A stretch of 64,000 nucleotides of DNA from Eubacteriaceae bacterium (lineage in GTDB: Bacteria; Bacillota; Clostridia; Lachnospirales; Lachnospiraceae). The DNA lies in the NCBI GenBank assembly GCA_902362875.1, contig CABIYF010000002.1:62001-126000 (forward strand). Direction: 5' to 3'. The translations under genes were made by a program, and so were the position numbers. Below are positions 24,175-32,146 of this stretch, in pieces. The notes under the pieces are model-generated. The model did not search any database and was not told where the DNA came from. It was given only the letters and a program-made list of their open reading frames with translations. The first letter of the stretch is position 1, and the number at the start of each line of letters is the position of its first letter.

Positions 24175-24211
24175 CCGCAGACGATCATGATCATCGCCTG
24201 CGGCTTCTTTT
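24175..24211 (+). terminator. Terminator after the phage regulatory genes
   Basis: CCGCAG / CTGCGG stem with an inner CGAT / ATCG extension, followed by CTTCTTTTA. It closes the transcript from 23385 and separates it from the transposase gene 20 bp on. Confidence 0.85.
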
Positions 24212-24230
24212 ATAGAAGGAGAAAGCGGAG

Positions 24231-25280
24231 ATGGAAAGAACGTTCAAACATTTGACAAAAGCAGACCGGATCAGAATTGAAGCATTGATAAAAGCGGGAG
24301 TAAAAATCAAAGAGATCGCGGACATGCTACATGTGCATAGAAGCACGATATACAGAGAGTTAAAAAGAGGACGTTTTACTGCGCTTAATTCAGATCTGAC
24401 AACGGAAGAAAGATACAGCCCTGATATTGCACATGATAAATATGAAGAAAATCTGAAAAGCAAAGGGGGCAGTCTGAAGATCGGGAATGACATCAAACTG
24501 GCAAATTATATTGAAGAAAAGATCGTGAAAGAAGATTACAGTCCGGCGGCGGTACTGGGGGAAATTAAGGCACAACAAAAAGAAAGCGAATTCAGCGTGA
24601 TGATCTGCACAACAACACTGTACAGTTATATTGATAAAGGGATCTTTCTACACCTGACAAATAAAAATCTTCCGGTTAAAAAGAATAAGAAACGCACATA
24701 CAAAAAGGTCAAGAAAACGCAGGCAAGAGCGTCAGCGGGTGAAAGTATAGAAAAAAGACCGGAAGAAATTGAAACACGCGAAGAGTTTGGACACTGGGAG
24801 ATGGACACGGTAAAAGGAAAGCGCGGGAAATCAAAGAACAGTCTTCTTGTGTTGACTGAAAGAAAAACACGCGATGAAATTGTGATGAAGTTGCCAGAGC
24901 ATACGGCGGCAGCAGTTGTCAACGCGCTGGATGTGATCGAAAGAAAGTGGGGCGATATGTTCAAACAAGTATTTAAAACGATTACGATGGATAACGGAAG
25001 TGAATTTGCAGACTGTGAAGGAATTGAACGGTCAGCACTGGGAGCAGGCAGCAGGACAAAGACATATTATTGCCATCCGTACAGCAGCTATGAAAGAGGA
25101 AGCAACGAAGTGACAAATAAAATGATCAGAAGACATATTCCAAAAGGAACAAACTTCGATGAAAAAACGGATGAAGAAATATCTGCGATTGAAAGCTGGG
25201 TGAATAATTATCCGCGTAAGATCCACGGCTATCATTCAGCGGGCGAACTGTTTGAAGAGGAGATCCGGAAAATCAGTTGA
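24231..25280 (+). CDS. IS30-family DDE transposase (possible phage recombinase)
   Basis: Intact protein of 349 aa. The N-terminal HTH (LTKADRIRIEALIKAGVKIK, then ADMLHVHRSTIYRELKRG) is the IS30-type end-binding domain. The catalytic triad is visible as MDTVKG (Asp192), TMDNGSEF (Asp254) and SSYERGSNE (Glu288), with 33 residues between Asp254 and Glu288, the IS30 DD(33)E spacing. A ribosome-binding site (AAGGAGAAAGCGG) precedes the ATG. No matching inverted repeat was found just upstream, so it does not look like a free 1.1-kb insertion sequence. It is the last gene of the prophage, and no tyrosine or serine integrase is in the window, so it may move the phage itself. Confidence 0.9.
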   Translation: MERTFKHLTKADRIRIEALIKAGVKIKEIADMLHVHRSTIYRELKRGRFTALNSDLTTEERYSPDIAHDKYEENLKSKGGSLKIGNDIKLANYIEEKIVKEDYSPAAVLGEIKAQQKESEFSVMICTTTLYSYIDKGIFLHLTNKNLPVKKNKKRTYKKVKKTQARASAGESIEKRPEEIETREEFGHWEMDTVKGKRGKSKNSLLVLTERKTRDEIVMKLPEHTAAAVVNALDVIERKWGDMFKQVFKTITMDNGSEFADCEGIERSALGAGSRTKTYYCHPYSSYERGSNEVTNKMIRRHIPKGTNFDEKTDEEISAIESWVNNYPRKIHGYHSAGELFEEEIRKIS

Positions 25281-25346
25281 AAAAAGTTAAAAAGTGTCGC
25301 ATTTAATATTGACATTTTTAATTCGAACAGAAGAGGTATCACTTCC
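25281..25346. other. Probable right end of the prophage / junction with chromosome
   Basis: Non-coding stretch after the transposase stop. It contains AAAGTGTCGCATTTAATATT (25292-25311), which resembles terminal sequences of IS30-type elements as I remember them; no database check was possible. Codon style changes from phage to host across this gap. The exact junction base cannot be fixed without the left end or an uninterrupted relative. Confidence 0.5.
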
Positions 25347-25375
25347 TTGACTTTTATGTTAAAAACATATAAAAT
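25347..25375 (+). promoter_or_regulatory. rny promoter
   Basis: TTGACT (25347-25352), 17-bp spacer, TAAAAT (25370-25375), 44 bp before the GTG start of rny. A second TTGACA at 25310 lacks a matching -10. The prophage ends at most ~65 bp upstream, so the host promoter appears to have survived insertion. Confidence 0.75.
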
Positions 25376-25419
25376 TAGATAAGTGTGAATACACAAAAAA
25401 TTGAATAAGGAGGAAACCT

Positions 25420-26967
25420 GTGGTTGGTATTATTATAGCCATTATCGCAACTCTGGTTATCTCAGTTCCAGTATCTGCCTATGTTGCTAATACAAGAAGC
25501 AAGAAGGCCATGGAGATTACGATCGGGAACGCAGAAGATAAGGCAAGAGAGATTATAGATGAAGCGATCAAAGCAGCCGATGCGAAGAAACGTGAAGCTT
25601 CTTTGGAAGTAAAAGAAGAAACTATAAAAGCGAGACATGACTTTGAAAAAGAGACAAAAGAACGCAGGGCAGAACTGCAGAAGTATGAGCAGAGAGTTCT
25701 CTCTAAAGAAGAAACTGTTGAGAAGAAAGCTACAACATTAGAGCGCAAAGAACAGTCATTAGCATCCAAAGAGAAGAACATTGAGACAGAGAAAGCTCAG
25801 TTGCAGGAACTGCAGGCAAAACATCTACAGGAACTGGAAAGAATTTCCGGGTTGACCTCTGATCAGGCAAAAGAGCAATTATTATCAGCAGTAAAAGAAG
25901 ATGTGAAACACGAGACAGCAATGTATGTCAAAGAAATGGAGACAAGAGCGAAAGAAGATGCCCGAAAGAAAGCCAAGGAATATGTGGTGACTGCAATCCA
26001 GAAGTGTGCAGTTGATCATGTGGCAGAGACAACGATTTCGCTGGTACAGCTTCCAAACGATGAGATGAAGGGAAGAATCATCGGTCGTGAAGGACGTAAT
26101 ATCCGTTCAATTGAGAACATTACCGGCGTTGAATTGATTATCGACGATACACCGGAAGCAGTTGTACTGTCAAGCTTTAATCCGGTTCGAAGAGAAATCG
26201 CAAGAATCGCCTTAGAGAAACTGATCGTGGATGGAAGAATCCATCCGGCACGCATCGAGGAGATGGTCGAGAAAGCGACAAAAGAAGTCGAGACTATGAT
26301 GCGCGAAGAAGGAGAAGCAGCAACATTAGAACTTGGGGTTCATGGAATCCATCCAGAACTTGTCAGACTTCTTGGTAGAATGAAGTTCCGTACAAGTTAT
26401 GGACAGAATGCATTAAAACATTCCATGGAAGTTGCACAGCTGTCCGGACTTTTAGCAGCAGAGATCGGTGTCGATGTAAGAATGGCCAAGAGAGCAGGTC
26501 TGCTTCATGACATCGGTAAAGCAATCGACCACGAAGTAGAAGGTTCTCATGTAGAACTCGGTGTGAATCTGTGTAAGAAGTATAAGGAGAATCCAATTGT
26601 CATCAATGCAGTGGCATCTCATCATGGGGATGAAGAACCAGAATCATTGATCGCATGTCTTGTACAGGCAGCTGATGCAATCTCAGCAGCACGTCCAGGT
26701 GCAAGAAGCGAGACACTGGAAAGTTATACAACAAGATTAAAACAGCTGGAAGAGATCGCAGACTCCTTCCAGGGTGTTGATAAAACTTTTGCAATTCAGG
26801 CAGGTCGAGAAATTCGAGTTATGGTAGTTCCTGAACAAATTAGTGACGATGATATGATCTTACTGGCAAGAGATATTTCAAACCAGATCGAAGAGAATCT
26901 GGATTATCCAGGACAGATCAAGGTCAATGTAATCAGAGAGTCACGAGTTGTTGACTATGCGAAATAA
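25420..26967 (+). CDS. rny: Ribonuclease Y
   Basis: Protein of 515 aa starting at GTG 25420 after AAGGAGGAAACC. An N-terminal membrane anchor ([20 protein letters not shown]) is followed by a long charged coiled coil (residues ~30-200), a KH domain ([20 protein letters not shown]) and an HD domain ([15 protein letters not shown]). RNase Y is the membrane-bound endonuclease that starts mRNA decay in Firmicutes. Length and domain order are normal. It has its own promoter and a terminator after it. Confidence 0.97.
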   Translation: MVGIIIAIIATLVISVPVSAYVANTRSKKAMEITIGNAEDKAREIIDEAIKAADAKKREASLEVKEETIKARHDFEKETKERRAELQKYEQRVLSKEETVEKKATTLERKEQSLASKEKNIETEKAQLQELQAKHLQELERISGLTSDQAKEQLLSAVKEDVKHETAMYVKEMETRAKEDARKKAKEYVVTAIQKCAVDHVAETTISLVQLPNDEMKGRIIGREGRNIRSIENITGVELIIDDTPEAVVLSSFNPVRREIARIALEKLIVDGRIHPARIEEMVEKATKEVETMMREEGEAATLELGVHGIHPELVRLLGRMKFRTSYGQNALKHSMEVAQLSGLLAAEIGVDVRMAKRAGLLHDIGKAIDHEVEGSHVELGVNLCKKYKENPIVINAVASHHGDEEPESLIACLVQAADAISAARPGARSETLESYTTRLKQLEEIADSFQGVDKTFAIQAGREIRVMVVPEQISDDDMILLARDISNQIEENLDYPGQIKVNVIRESRVVDYAK

Positions 26968-26972
26968 CAAGA

Positions 26973-26998
26973 AGCGATAGAGAAATCTATCGCTTTTT
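26973..26998 (+). terminator. Terminator after rny
   Basis: AGCGATAG / CTATCGCT stem with a 6-nt loop followed by a T-run, 5 bp after the rny stop. Confidence 0.9.
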
Positions 26999-27067
26999 CC
27001 AATTAAGAAATAATTCGAACAAAAAGGCATTCATAGAAAAGGATTTAAGAAAAAAGGAGACAAATTC

Positions 27068-27598
27068 ATGAAAGGATACGAGAAACTGGAACAACACCTG
27101 ATGCATCAGGGAAAAGTTGTCGGATTTTATGAAGATATTGTAAAACTTCCAAGTGGAAAAGTAGTCACATGGGATCTTGTGAAACACAAAGGTGCAGCAG
27201 CAGTAGTTCCTGTCACTGACAAAGGAACGATCTTACTTGTAAGACAGTACCGTAATGCTTTAGATCAGGAGACATTAGAGATTCCAGCCGGGGGAATTGA
27301 GCCGGGTGAGACACCGCTTGAGTGTGTGACAAGGGAGATTGAAGAAGAAACAGGATATATTGCAGGAAATATGGAACATTTGATGACGATTATCACTGCA
27401 ATCGGTTTTTGTGATGAAAAGATTCCAATCTATGTTGCAACAGACTTAAAACCATCCAGACAGCATTTGGATGAAGACGAATTCATCGATGTGGAAGAAT
27501 ATACGACAGATCAGATCAAAGAGATGATTTTTTCTGGAAAGATCATTGATGCCAAGACAATCTCTGGAGTCCTTGGATATTTGAATATGGAGAAATAA
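27068..27598 (+). CDS. NUDIX hydrolase (ADP-ribose pyrophosphatase type)
   Basis: Protein of 176 aa. The Nudix box is present (GIEPGETPLECVTREIEEE, followed by TGY), preceded by the ADP-ribose pyrophosphatase-like AVVPVTDKGTILLVRQYRNA. It would hydrolyse ADP-ribose to AMP and ribose phosphate as a housekeeping or NAD-salvage step. The substrate is a family-level inference. AAAAGGAGAC precedes the ATG; a terminator follows. Confidence 0.9.
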   Translation: MKGYEKLEQHLMHQGKVVGFYEDIVKLPSGKVVTWDLVKHKGAAAVVPVTDKGTILLVRQYRNALDQETLEIPAGGIEPGETPLECVTREIEEETGYIAGNMEHLMTIITAIGFCDEKIPIYVATDLKPSRQHLDEDEFIDVEEYTTDQIKEMIFSGKIIDAKTISGVLGYLNMEK

Positions 27599-27617
27599 AA
27601 CAGAATATAAAAGACAG

Positions 27618-27649
27618 GCACCGCATAAGATATGATGCGGTGCTTTTTT
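27618..27649 (+). terminator. Terminator after the NUDIX gene
   Basis: GCACCGCAT / ATGCGGTGC stem followed by six T, 20 bp after the stop. Confidence 0.92.
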
Positions 27650-27672
27650 GACTTTATAGGGAGGAGAAATCT

Positions 27673-28236
27673 GTGGATAAAGAGAAATTTTTTTCAGGAT
27701 TGTGGATCATTGCAGGTCTGATTCTTGGAAGCTTATTTACGAATTTTGTATATCAGGATTATCTTGCATATGGTGGACAGGTAAAATCTCTCGTATTTCA
27801 TAATGAGAAATTATACAGTGCGAGTATAAGTTTGTTTTTTTATATCTTCTTTAAAAGGATAAAACAGTATGCAATGATCTATCTGGCTGGATATCTGCTG
27901 AAACCATGGATCTTTTTATATGGATTTACGTTTTGTACAGCATTTTTCTTAGGATCAATGTTATCACTTCAGATCATACAGATGGGAATCAGAGGATTAT
28001 GTCTGGTGATCTTAAGTCTGTTTCCACATTTTATTTTGTATGGGATGAGCCTGATCCTGCTTGTAAAACGGAATTTTATAGAAGAAAAAAAGGAAGAAAT
28101 GCTTTATGAAACAAGCAGTTCCTTCCTTTTACGCTTCAGTATTTTGTTTGAAATAACATTTATGATACTGGGATGCATCCTGGAAAGTTTCGTAAGCCCA
28201 TCGATCATGTCAGGGATTCTGAAACTTTGGAAGTGA
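27673..28236 (+). CDS. SpoIIM-like integral membrane protein
   Basis: Protein of 187 aa starting at GTG 27673 after AGGGAGGAGAAAT. It has about five hydrophobic segments (e.g. LWIIAGLILGSLFTNFVYQD, LVILSLFPHFILYGMSLILL and a C-terminal one). Size, topology and its place near the NUDIX gene fit stage II sporulation protein M-like proteins of Clostridia, part of the engulfment machinery. Sequence identity to SpoIIM was judged by eye only, so it could be another membrane protein. Confidence 0.6.
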   Translation: MDKEKFFSGLWIIAGLILGSLFTNFVYQDYLAYGGQVKSLVFHNEKLYSASISLFFYIFFKRIKQYAMIYLAGYLLKPWIFLYGFTFCTAFFLGSMLSLQIIQMGIRGLCLVILSLFPHFILYGMSLILLVKRNFIEEKKEEMLYETSSSFLLRFSILFEITFMILGCILESFVSPSIMSGILKLWK

Positions 28237-28260
28237 TGTACCTAGAATCTGGTATTCATT

Positions 28261-29289
28261 CTATACATAGTCAGCCATACGGTAAAGCAGTGCAGCGGAT
28301 TTGTCCCATCCGAGGCATGGATCAGTGATAGACTGTCCATAAACACCATTACCGATGGACTGATTTCCATCTTCGATGTAACTTTCGATCATGATACCTT
28401 TCACAAGGTCTTTGATCTCAGGTAAGAAACTTCTGCTGTGAAGAACTTCCTGTACGATACGAGGCTGCTGATCCCATTGTTTTGCAGAATTGGAGTGGTT
28501 AGCATCAACGATAACAGCAGGATTCTTAAGCTGGAATTTCTCATACATATAAGCAACACGAGTCAGATCTTCATAATGATAGTTTGGAATATTATTTCCA
28601 TGACGGTTGACAGAACCACGTAAAATGGCATGTGTCAGAGGGTTACCATCTGTTTTGACTTCGTATCCGTTTGCAATGAAATCATGCTGGTGCTGTCCGG
28701 CAGTGATAGAATTCATCATAACTGTCAGGTCTCCACCAGTAGGATTCTTCATTCCTGCAGGGATATCAAATCCGCTGACTGTTAAACGATGCTGCTGGTT
28801 CTCTACAGAACGTGCTCCAACGGCAACGTAGGATAAAAGGTCTTCCATATATGGCCAGTTTCCTGGATAAAGCATCTCGTCTGCGGCAGGCATATGGAAT
28901 TCTTCCAATGCTTCCATATGAAGTTTACGGACAGAACGAAGACCACTTGCCATATCTGGTGCTTTCTCTGGGTCTGGCTGATGAACCATACCTTTGTATC
29001 CGTCACCTGTAGTACGAGGTTTGTTTGTGTAGATACGAGGGATGATCAGTAACTTGTCAGCAAGATCTTTCTGAACTCTTGCCAGACGTCCGAGATAATC
29101 CATAACAGCAGTTTCATTATCTGCTGAGCAAGGCCCGATGATAACTAAGAATTTATCAGATTTACCTGTAAATACGTCTCGGATCTCTTTGTCTCTGGCA
29201 GCTTTGATTTGTTTTGCTTCTTCACTCAGAGGCATCTCTTCTTTTAATTCCTCTGGAGAAGGCATCTTCGCGATTTTGTGCATTCCCAT
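28261..29289 (-). CDS. aroF: 3-deoxy-7-phosphoheptulonate (DAHP) synthase
   Basis: Protein of 342 aa on the minus strand, with AAGGAGAAAACA before the ATG. It catalyses the first step of the shikimate pathway (PEP plus erythrose 4-phosphate). Motifs of the AroF/G/H class are visible: IIGPCSADNETA, IPRIYTNKPRTTGDGYKG, MKNPTGGD and VDANHSNSAKQW. This class is usually feedback-regulated by an aromatic amino acid, but which one cannot be read here. It is a single gene in this orientation. Another shikimate gene, aroC, lies at 44.7 kb in the same window. Confidence 0.96.
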   Translation of the reverse strand: MGMHKIAKMPSPEELKEEMPLSEEAKQIKAARDKEIRDVFTGKSDKFLVIIGPCSADNETAVMDYLGRLARVQKDLADKLLIIPRIYTNKPRTTGDGYKGMVHQPDPEKAPDMASGLRSVRKLHMEALEEFHMPAADEMLYPGNWPYMEDLLSYVAVGARSVENQQHRLTVSGFDIPAGMKNPTGGDLTVMMNSITAGQHQHDFIANGYEVKTDGNPLTHAILRGSVNRHGNNIPNYHYEDLTRVAYMYEKFQLKNPAVIVDANHSNSAKQWDQQPRIVQEVLHSRSFLPEIKDLVKGIMIESYIEDGNQSIGNGVYGQSITDPCLGWDKSAALLYRMADYV

Positions 29290-29391
29290 AGTTGTTTTCT
29301 CCTTAACAATTCATACAATAAAGCATTTTGCTTGCGTATATTTTAGCAAATAATAATCTTTGTGTAAAGACAGGGAAATGTGAAATGAGAC

Positions 29392-29420
29392 TTTACAAAT
29401 AAAACAGAAGTTATTATAAT
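29392..29420 (+). promoter_or_regulatory. Promoter of the FMN riboswitch-ribU transcript
   Basis: TTTACA (29392-29397), 17-bp spacer, TATAAT (29415-29420), about 70 bp before the riboswitch. It diverges from the DAHP synthase gene. Confidence 0.8.
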
Positions 29421-29490
29421 AGGAAATGTAAACAGAAAACACTTTCATTTTCTGGTAATTGAATATTGAAGTAGAGAAGATTGATTCTCC

Positions 29491-29630
29491 AACTTCAGGG
29501 CAGAGTGAGATATCGAAGATATCAATTCTCGACTGGCGGTGATACTCCAAGAGAGGTAAGTCCGCGAGCGCTAAGCCGATCAGGTTAGAATCCTGAACCA
29601 ACAGTATAGTCTGGATGAAAGAAGTAGTTG
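29491..29630 (+). ncRNA. FMN riboswitch (RFN element)
   Basis: Conserved RFN blocks are visible in order: AGGGCAGAGTGAGAT, CTGGCGGTGAT, AAGTCCGCGAGCGC, GGTTAGAATCCTGAACC, CAACAGTATAGTCTGGATG and a closing GAAGTAG that pairs with ACTTC at 29492-29496 (P1). It senses FMN and controls the riboflavin transporter downstream, together with the terminator at 29686-29727. Confidence 0.96.
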
Positions 29631-29685
29631 GATGACATATCTTAAGATGTTACGCAGATACAAGATATGTGATCAAGTCAGAAGC

Positions 29686-29727
29686 CCTGTCGTTTATTTT
29701 ATGTAGATAAATGGACAGGATTTTTTA
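29686..29727 (+). terminator. Riboswitch expression-platform terminator
   Basis: CCTGTC (29686-29691) pairs with GACAGG (29714-29719), with an inner A/T stem, followed by six T. A separate perfect inverted repeat ACATATCTT / AAGATATGT (29635-29670) lies between the aptamer and the terminator and may help switch. FMN binding would favour termination before ribU. Confidence 0.88.
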
Positions 29728-29801
29728 TTTATATGATAAAATTTCGCAAAAGCTTCTGGCGGACAAATTTAAGATCTTTAAATCAGAAAGGGAGAATTAT
29801 C

Positions 29802-30419
29802 ATGGCAGGAGACACAATGACAATGAAAAGAACAAAGTTCAATATCAGAACGATCGCAGTGACAGGTATGTTAGGAGCATTAGCAACTGTGTTGATGTTT
29901 TTGGAATTTCCGATTCCGATGTTAATACCACCATTTATCAAGTTTGATTTTTCAGAACTTCCAGCTTTATTAGCAGCTTATGCGATGGGACCTGTATCAG
30001 GAATTGCAGTATGCTTTATCAAGAATGCGATCAACCTTCTTCATACACAGACAGGAGGAGTCGGAGAACTTTCTAACTTTATCTTAGGTGTATGTTTTGT
30101 ATTACCAGCAGGACTTATCTATAAGAGAAACAAGACACAGAAGAGTGCAATGATCGGAGCATTATTAGGAGCAGTCCTGATGTCAGTGATCAGCGTATTT
30201 TCAAACTACTTTGTTGTATATCCAGTATACACAAACTTTATGCCAATGCAGGCGATCATTGGAGCATATCAGGCGATCAACAAGAACGTCAAGACATTAT
30301 GGGATGCATTGATCTGGTTTAACATGCCATTCACATTTATTAAAGGAATGTGTAGTGTTGTGATCACATTCTTTATTTATAAGAAGATTTCCCCAATTTT
30401 AAAGGGAACAAACAGATAA
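29802..30419 (+). CDS. ribU: Riboflavin ECF transporter S component
   Basis: Protein of 205 aa started at ATG 29802 after AAAGGGAGAATT; the longer frame from 29733 would begin immediately after the terminator and lacks a ribosome-binding site. It has about five to six membrane segments with RibU-type sequence (FPIPMLIPPFIKFDFSELPA, LLAAYAMGPVSGIAVCFIKN). It binds riboflavin and works with the shared ECF ATPase module encoded elsewhere. The FMN riboswitch upstream gives direct support for the substrate. Confidence 0.95.
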   Translation: MAGDTMTMKRTKFNIRTIAVTGMLGALATVLMFLEFPIPMLIPPFIKFDFSELPALLAAYAMGPVSGIAVCFIKNAINLLHTQTGGVGELSNFILGVCFVLPAGLIYKRNKTQKSAMIGALLGAVLMSVISVFSNYFVVYPVYTNFMPMQAIIGAYQAINKNVKTLWDALIWFNMPFTFIKGMCSVVITFFIYKKISPILKGTNR

Positions 30420-30429
30420 GAAGATAAGA

Positions 30430-30463
30430 AAAAGGTGTCGGAATATGAATTCCGACACCTTTT
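30430..30463. terminator. Bidirectional terminator between ribU and the thioesterase gene
   Basis: AAAAGGTGTCGGAAT / ATTCCGACACCTTTT, a long perfect stem with A and T runs on both sides. It can end ribU on the plus strand and the gene at 30484-30876 on the minus strand. Confidence 0.9.
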
Positions 30464-30483
30464 GTTGTACATAGAGTTAAAAA

Positions 30484-30876
30484 CTAATCTTCTAATTTCT
30501 TAGCTGCTTTTTCCATAAAAGGTTCACTGGCAACGATAAATCTCTCATGAGTACCGATACCAACACGACCTTTGTTATCTGTAACTTCAACATGGAATAC
30601 CAGACGTTTGCGGTCGATCTCTGTTAAAGAACAATGACATTTGATTGTTCCACCAACAGGAGTTGCGGAAACATGTGCAATGTTTAAGTTTGTTCCAACG
30701 CTTGTCTGACCTTCATCAAGTTTGCCGTCTAATAATTTAACAGCAGTTTTCTCAACTAATAAGATCATAGCAGGTGTTGCATAAACAGGAAGACTTCCGC
30801 TTCCCCATTTCTCTGCAGTGTTTTCTGGAACTACTTCTTCTGTTAATTCAATTTCGTCTCCAACATGAATGTTCAT
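30484..30876 (-). CDS. Hotdog-fold thioesterase (FlK-like)
   Basis: Protein of 130 aa, AGGAGAGAAAAA before the ATG. The sequence (VYATPAMILLVEKTAVKLLD, then VGTNLNIAHVSATPVGGTIK) follows the fluoroacetyl-CoA thioesterase-like hotdog family. These cleave short or small acyl-CoA thioesters; in gut Clostridia the true substrate is unknown. It is a single minus-strand gene. Confidence 0.85.
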   Translation of the reverse strand: MNIHVGDEIELTEEVVPENTAEKWGSGSLPVYATPAMILLVEKTAVKLLDGKLDEGQTSVGTNLNIAHVSATPVGGTIKCHCSLTEIDRKRLVFHVEVTDNKGRVGIGTHERFIVASEPFMEKAAKKLED

Positions 30877-31045
30877 AATTTTTCTCTCCTAAAAATTTCA
30901 TTTAATATGTATATTCTTAGTATAGCAAAGTTCGATAAAAATTCCATAGTTTTTTCACAATTTGGCAAAAAAATGCATAAAGAAGAAAGACTAGACTCGA
31001 ATAAAAAAATAAGGTATGCTATTGTTAAATTGGAGGTAAAGTGCT

Positions 31046-31666
31046 GTGAAGTTATATTTGATCAGACATGGAGAAACAGATTGGAATAAAGTACATAGAA
31101 TTCAGGGAAGCTCAGACATCGAATTAAATGAATATGGAAGAGAACTTGCATTTATGACAAGAGAAGGACTTCGCCATGTTCCATTTGATATTGGATATAC
31201 CAGTCCGTTAAAGAGAGCAAAAGAAACGGGAGAGATCATTTTAGGTGGAAGGAATGTTCCATTATATGAAGATGACAGAGTGAGGGAAGCTTGTTTTGGA
31301 GCATTTGAAGGAGCTACATTGAAAGAATTGGAAGACAGGGATGATCCATTTCTTAAATTTTTTGATGATCCAGTGCATTTTGAAAGAACTGGAGGGTGTG
31401 AGACACATAGTGAGGTCATAGACAGAGCAAAAGAATTTTTGGAAGATATGATCCTGCCGAACGAGAATAAATATCAGCATGTGGCAGTCTTTTCCCACGG
31501 AGCATGGATACATAGTTTATTGACACATATTTATGGAAGAGATATTGATGAATTCTGGCATGCCCCAAGACAGGAAAATTGTGGTGTGACAACGATCGAG
31601 GTAAAAGGTGGAGAATGCCATGTATTAAAAGAATCAGAGATTTTCTACAATAAGGATGGAGAATAA
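31046..31666 (+). CDS. Histidine phosphatase family protein
   Basis: Protein of 206 aa starting at GTG 31046 after TGGAGGTAAAGT. The phosphohistidine motif LIRHGETDWNK opens the protein and the second His lies in FSHGAWIHSL. The family contains phosphoglycerate mutases, alpha-ribazole phosphatase and other phosphatases; substrate cannot be read. The next gene follows at 4 bp, so they are co-transcribed. Confidence 0.9.
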   Translation: MKLYLIRHGETDWNKVHRIQGSSDIELNEYGRELAFMTREGLRHVPFDIGYTSPLKRAKETGEIILGGRNVPLYEDDRVREACFGAFEGATLKELEDRDDPFLKFFDDPVHFERTGGCETHSEVIDRAKEFLEDMILPNENKYQHVAVFSHGAWIHSLLTHIYGRDIDEFWHAPRQENCGVTTIEVKGGECHVLKESEIFYNKDGE

Positions 31667-31669
31667 TTT

Positions 31670-32125
31670 ATGACAAAAAAACAATTTCTGGAGGAATTAA
31701 AAACTTCTTTAGAGGGAATGGTGTCACCGATGGTGGTACAGCAGAATATGAATTACTATGAGAATTACATCAGTGAGCAGATCAGGAATGGAAAGAGTGA
31801 ACAAGATGTATTAAATGAATTGGGCAATCCAAGACTGATTGCAAAGTCGATCATTGATGCAGCAGGTCAAGATGATGATCATGTACAGACAGAGTACTAC
31901 GAGGAAGAACAGGAGACAGATCCAGAGGATATGTTTGGCGGGAATACACATATCTTCACGATGAATTCTACAAAGTTTAAACTTGGATGTCTTTTATCTG
32001 TAATTATTTTTATTTTCATTATGTATTTACTGTTTCATGTACTAAGTGCAGCGATGGTTGTGTTAGGACCAGTGATCATCGTTGGTCTGATCGTTGCCTT
32101 GATCATGAATTTTACAGGAAGGTAG
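31670..32125 (+). CDS. DUF1700 / HAAS-domain membrane protein
   Basis: Protein of 151 aa. The N-terminal HAAS-type helical domain has the signature KKQFLEELKTSL, then YYENYISEQI and DVLNELGNPRLIAKSII. The C-terminal part has a hydrophobic hairpin (CLLSVIIFIFIMYLLFHVLS, then VVLGPVIIVGLIVALIMNF). These proteins often work with PadR regulators, but none is next to it here. Function unknown. Confidence 0.82.
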   Translation: MTKKQFLEELKTSLEGMVSPMVVQQNMNYYENYISEQIRNGKSEQDVLNELGNPRLIAKSIIDAAGQDDDHVQTEYYEEEQETDPEDMFGGNTHIFTMNSTKFKLGCLLSVIIFIFIMYLLFHVLSAAMVVLGPVIIVGLIVALIMNFTGR

Positions 32126-32146
32126 TCAGCTAAGAAAGGAAGTAAT

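Noticed and set aside
24231..25280. Stand-alone IS30 insertion sequence
   Set aside because: No inverse of the right flank (around 25292-25330) is found between 22500 and 24230, and a phage terminator and good ribosome-binding site lie directly upstream. It stays possible if the ends are very divergent.
29733..29801. Longer N-terminus of RibU
   Set aside because: It would start right after the riboswitch terminator with no ribosome-binding site; the ATG at 29802 has one.
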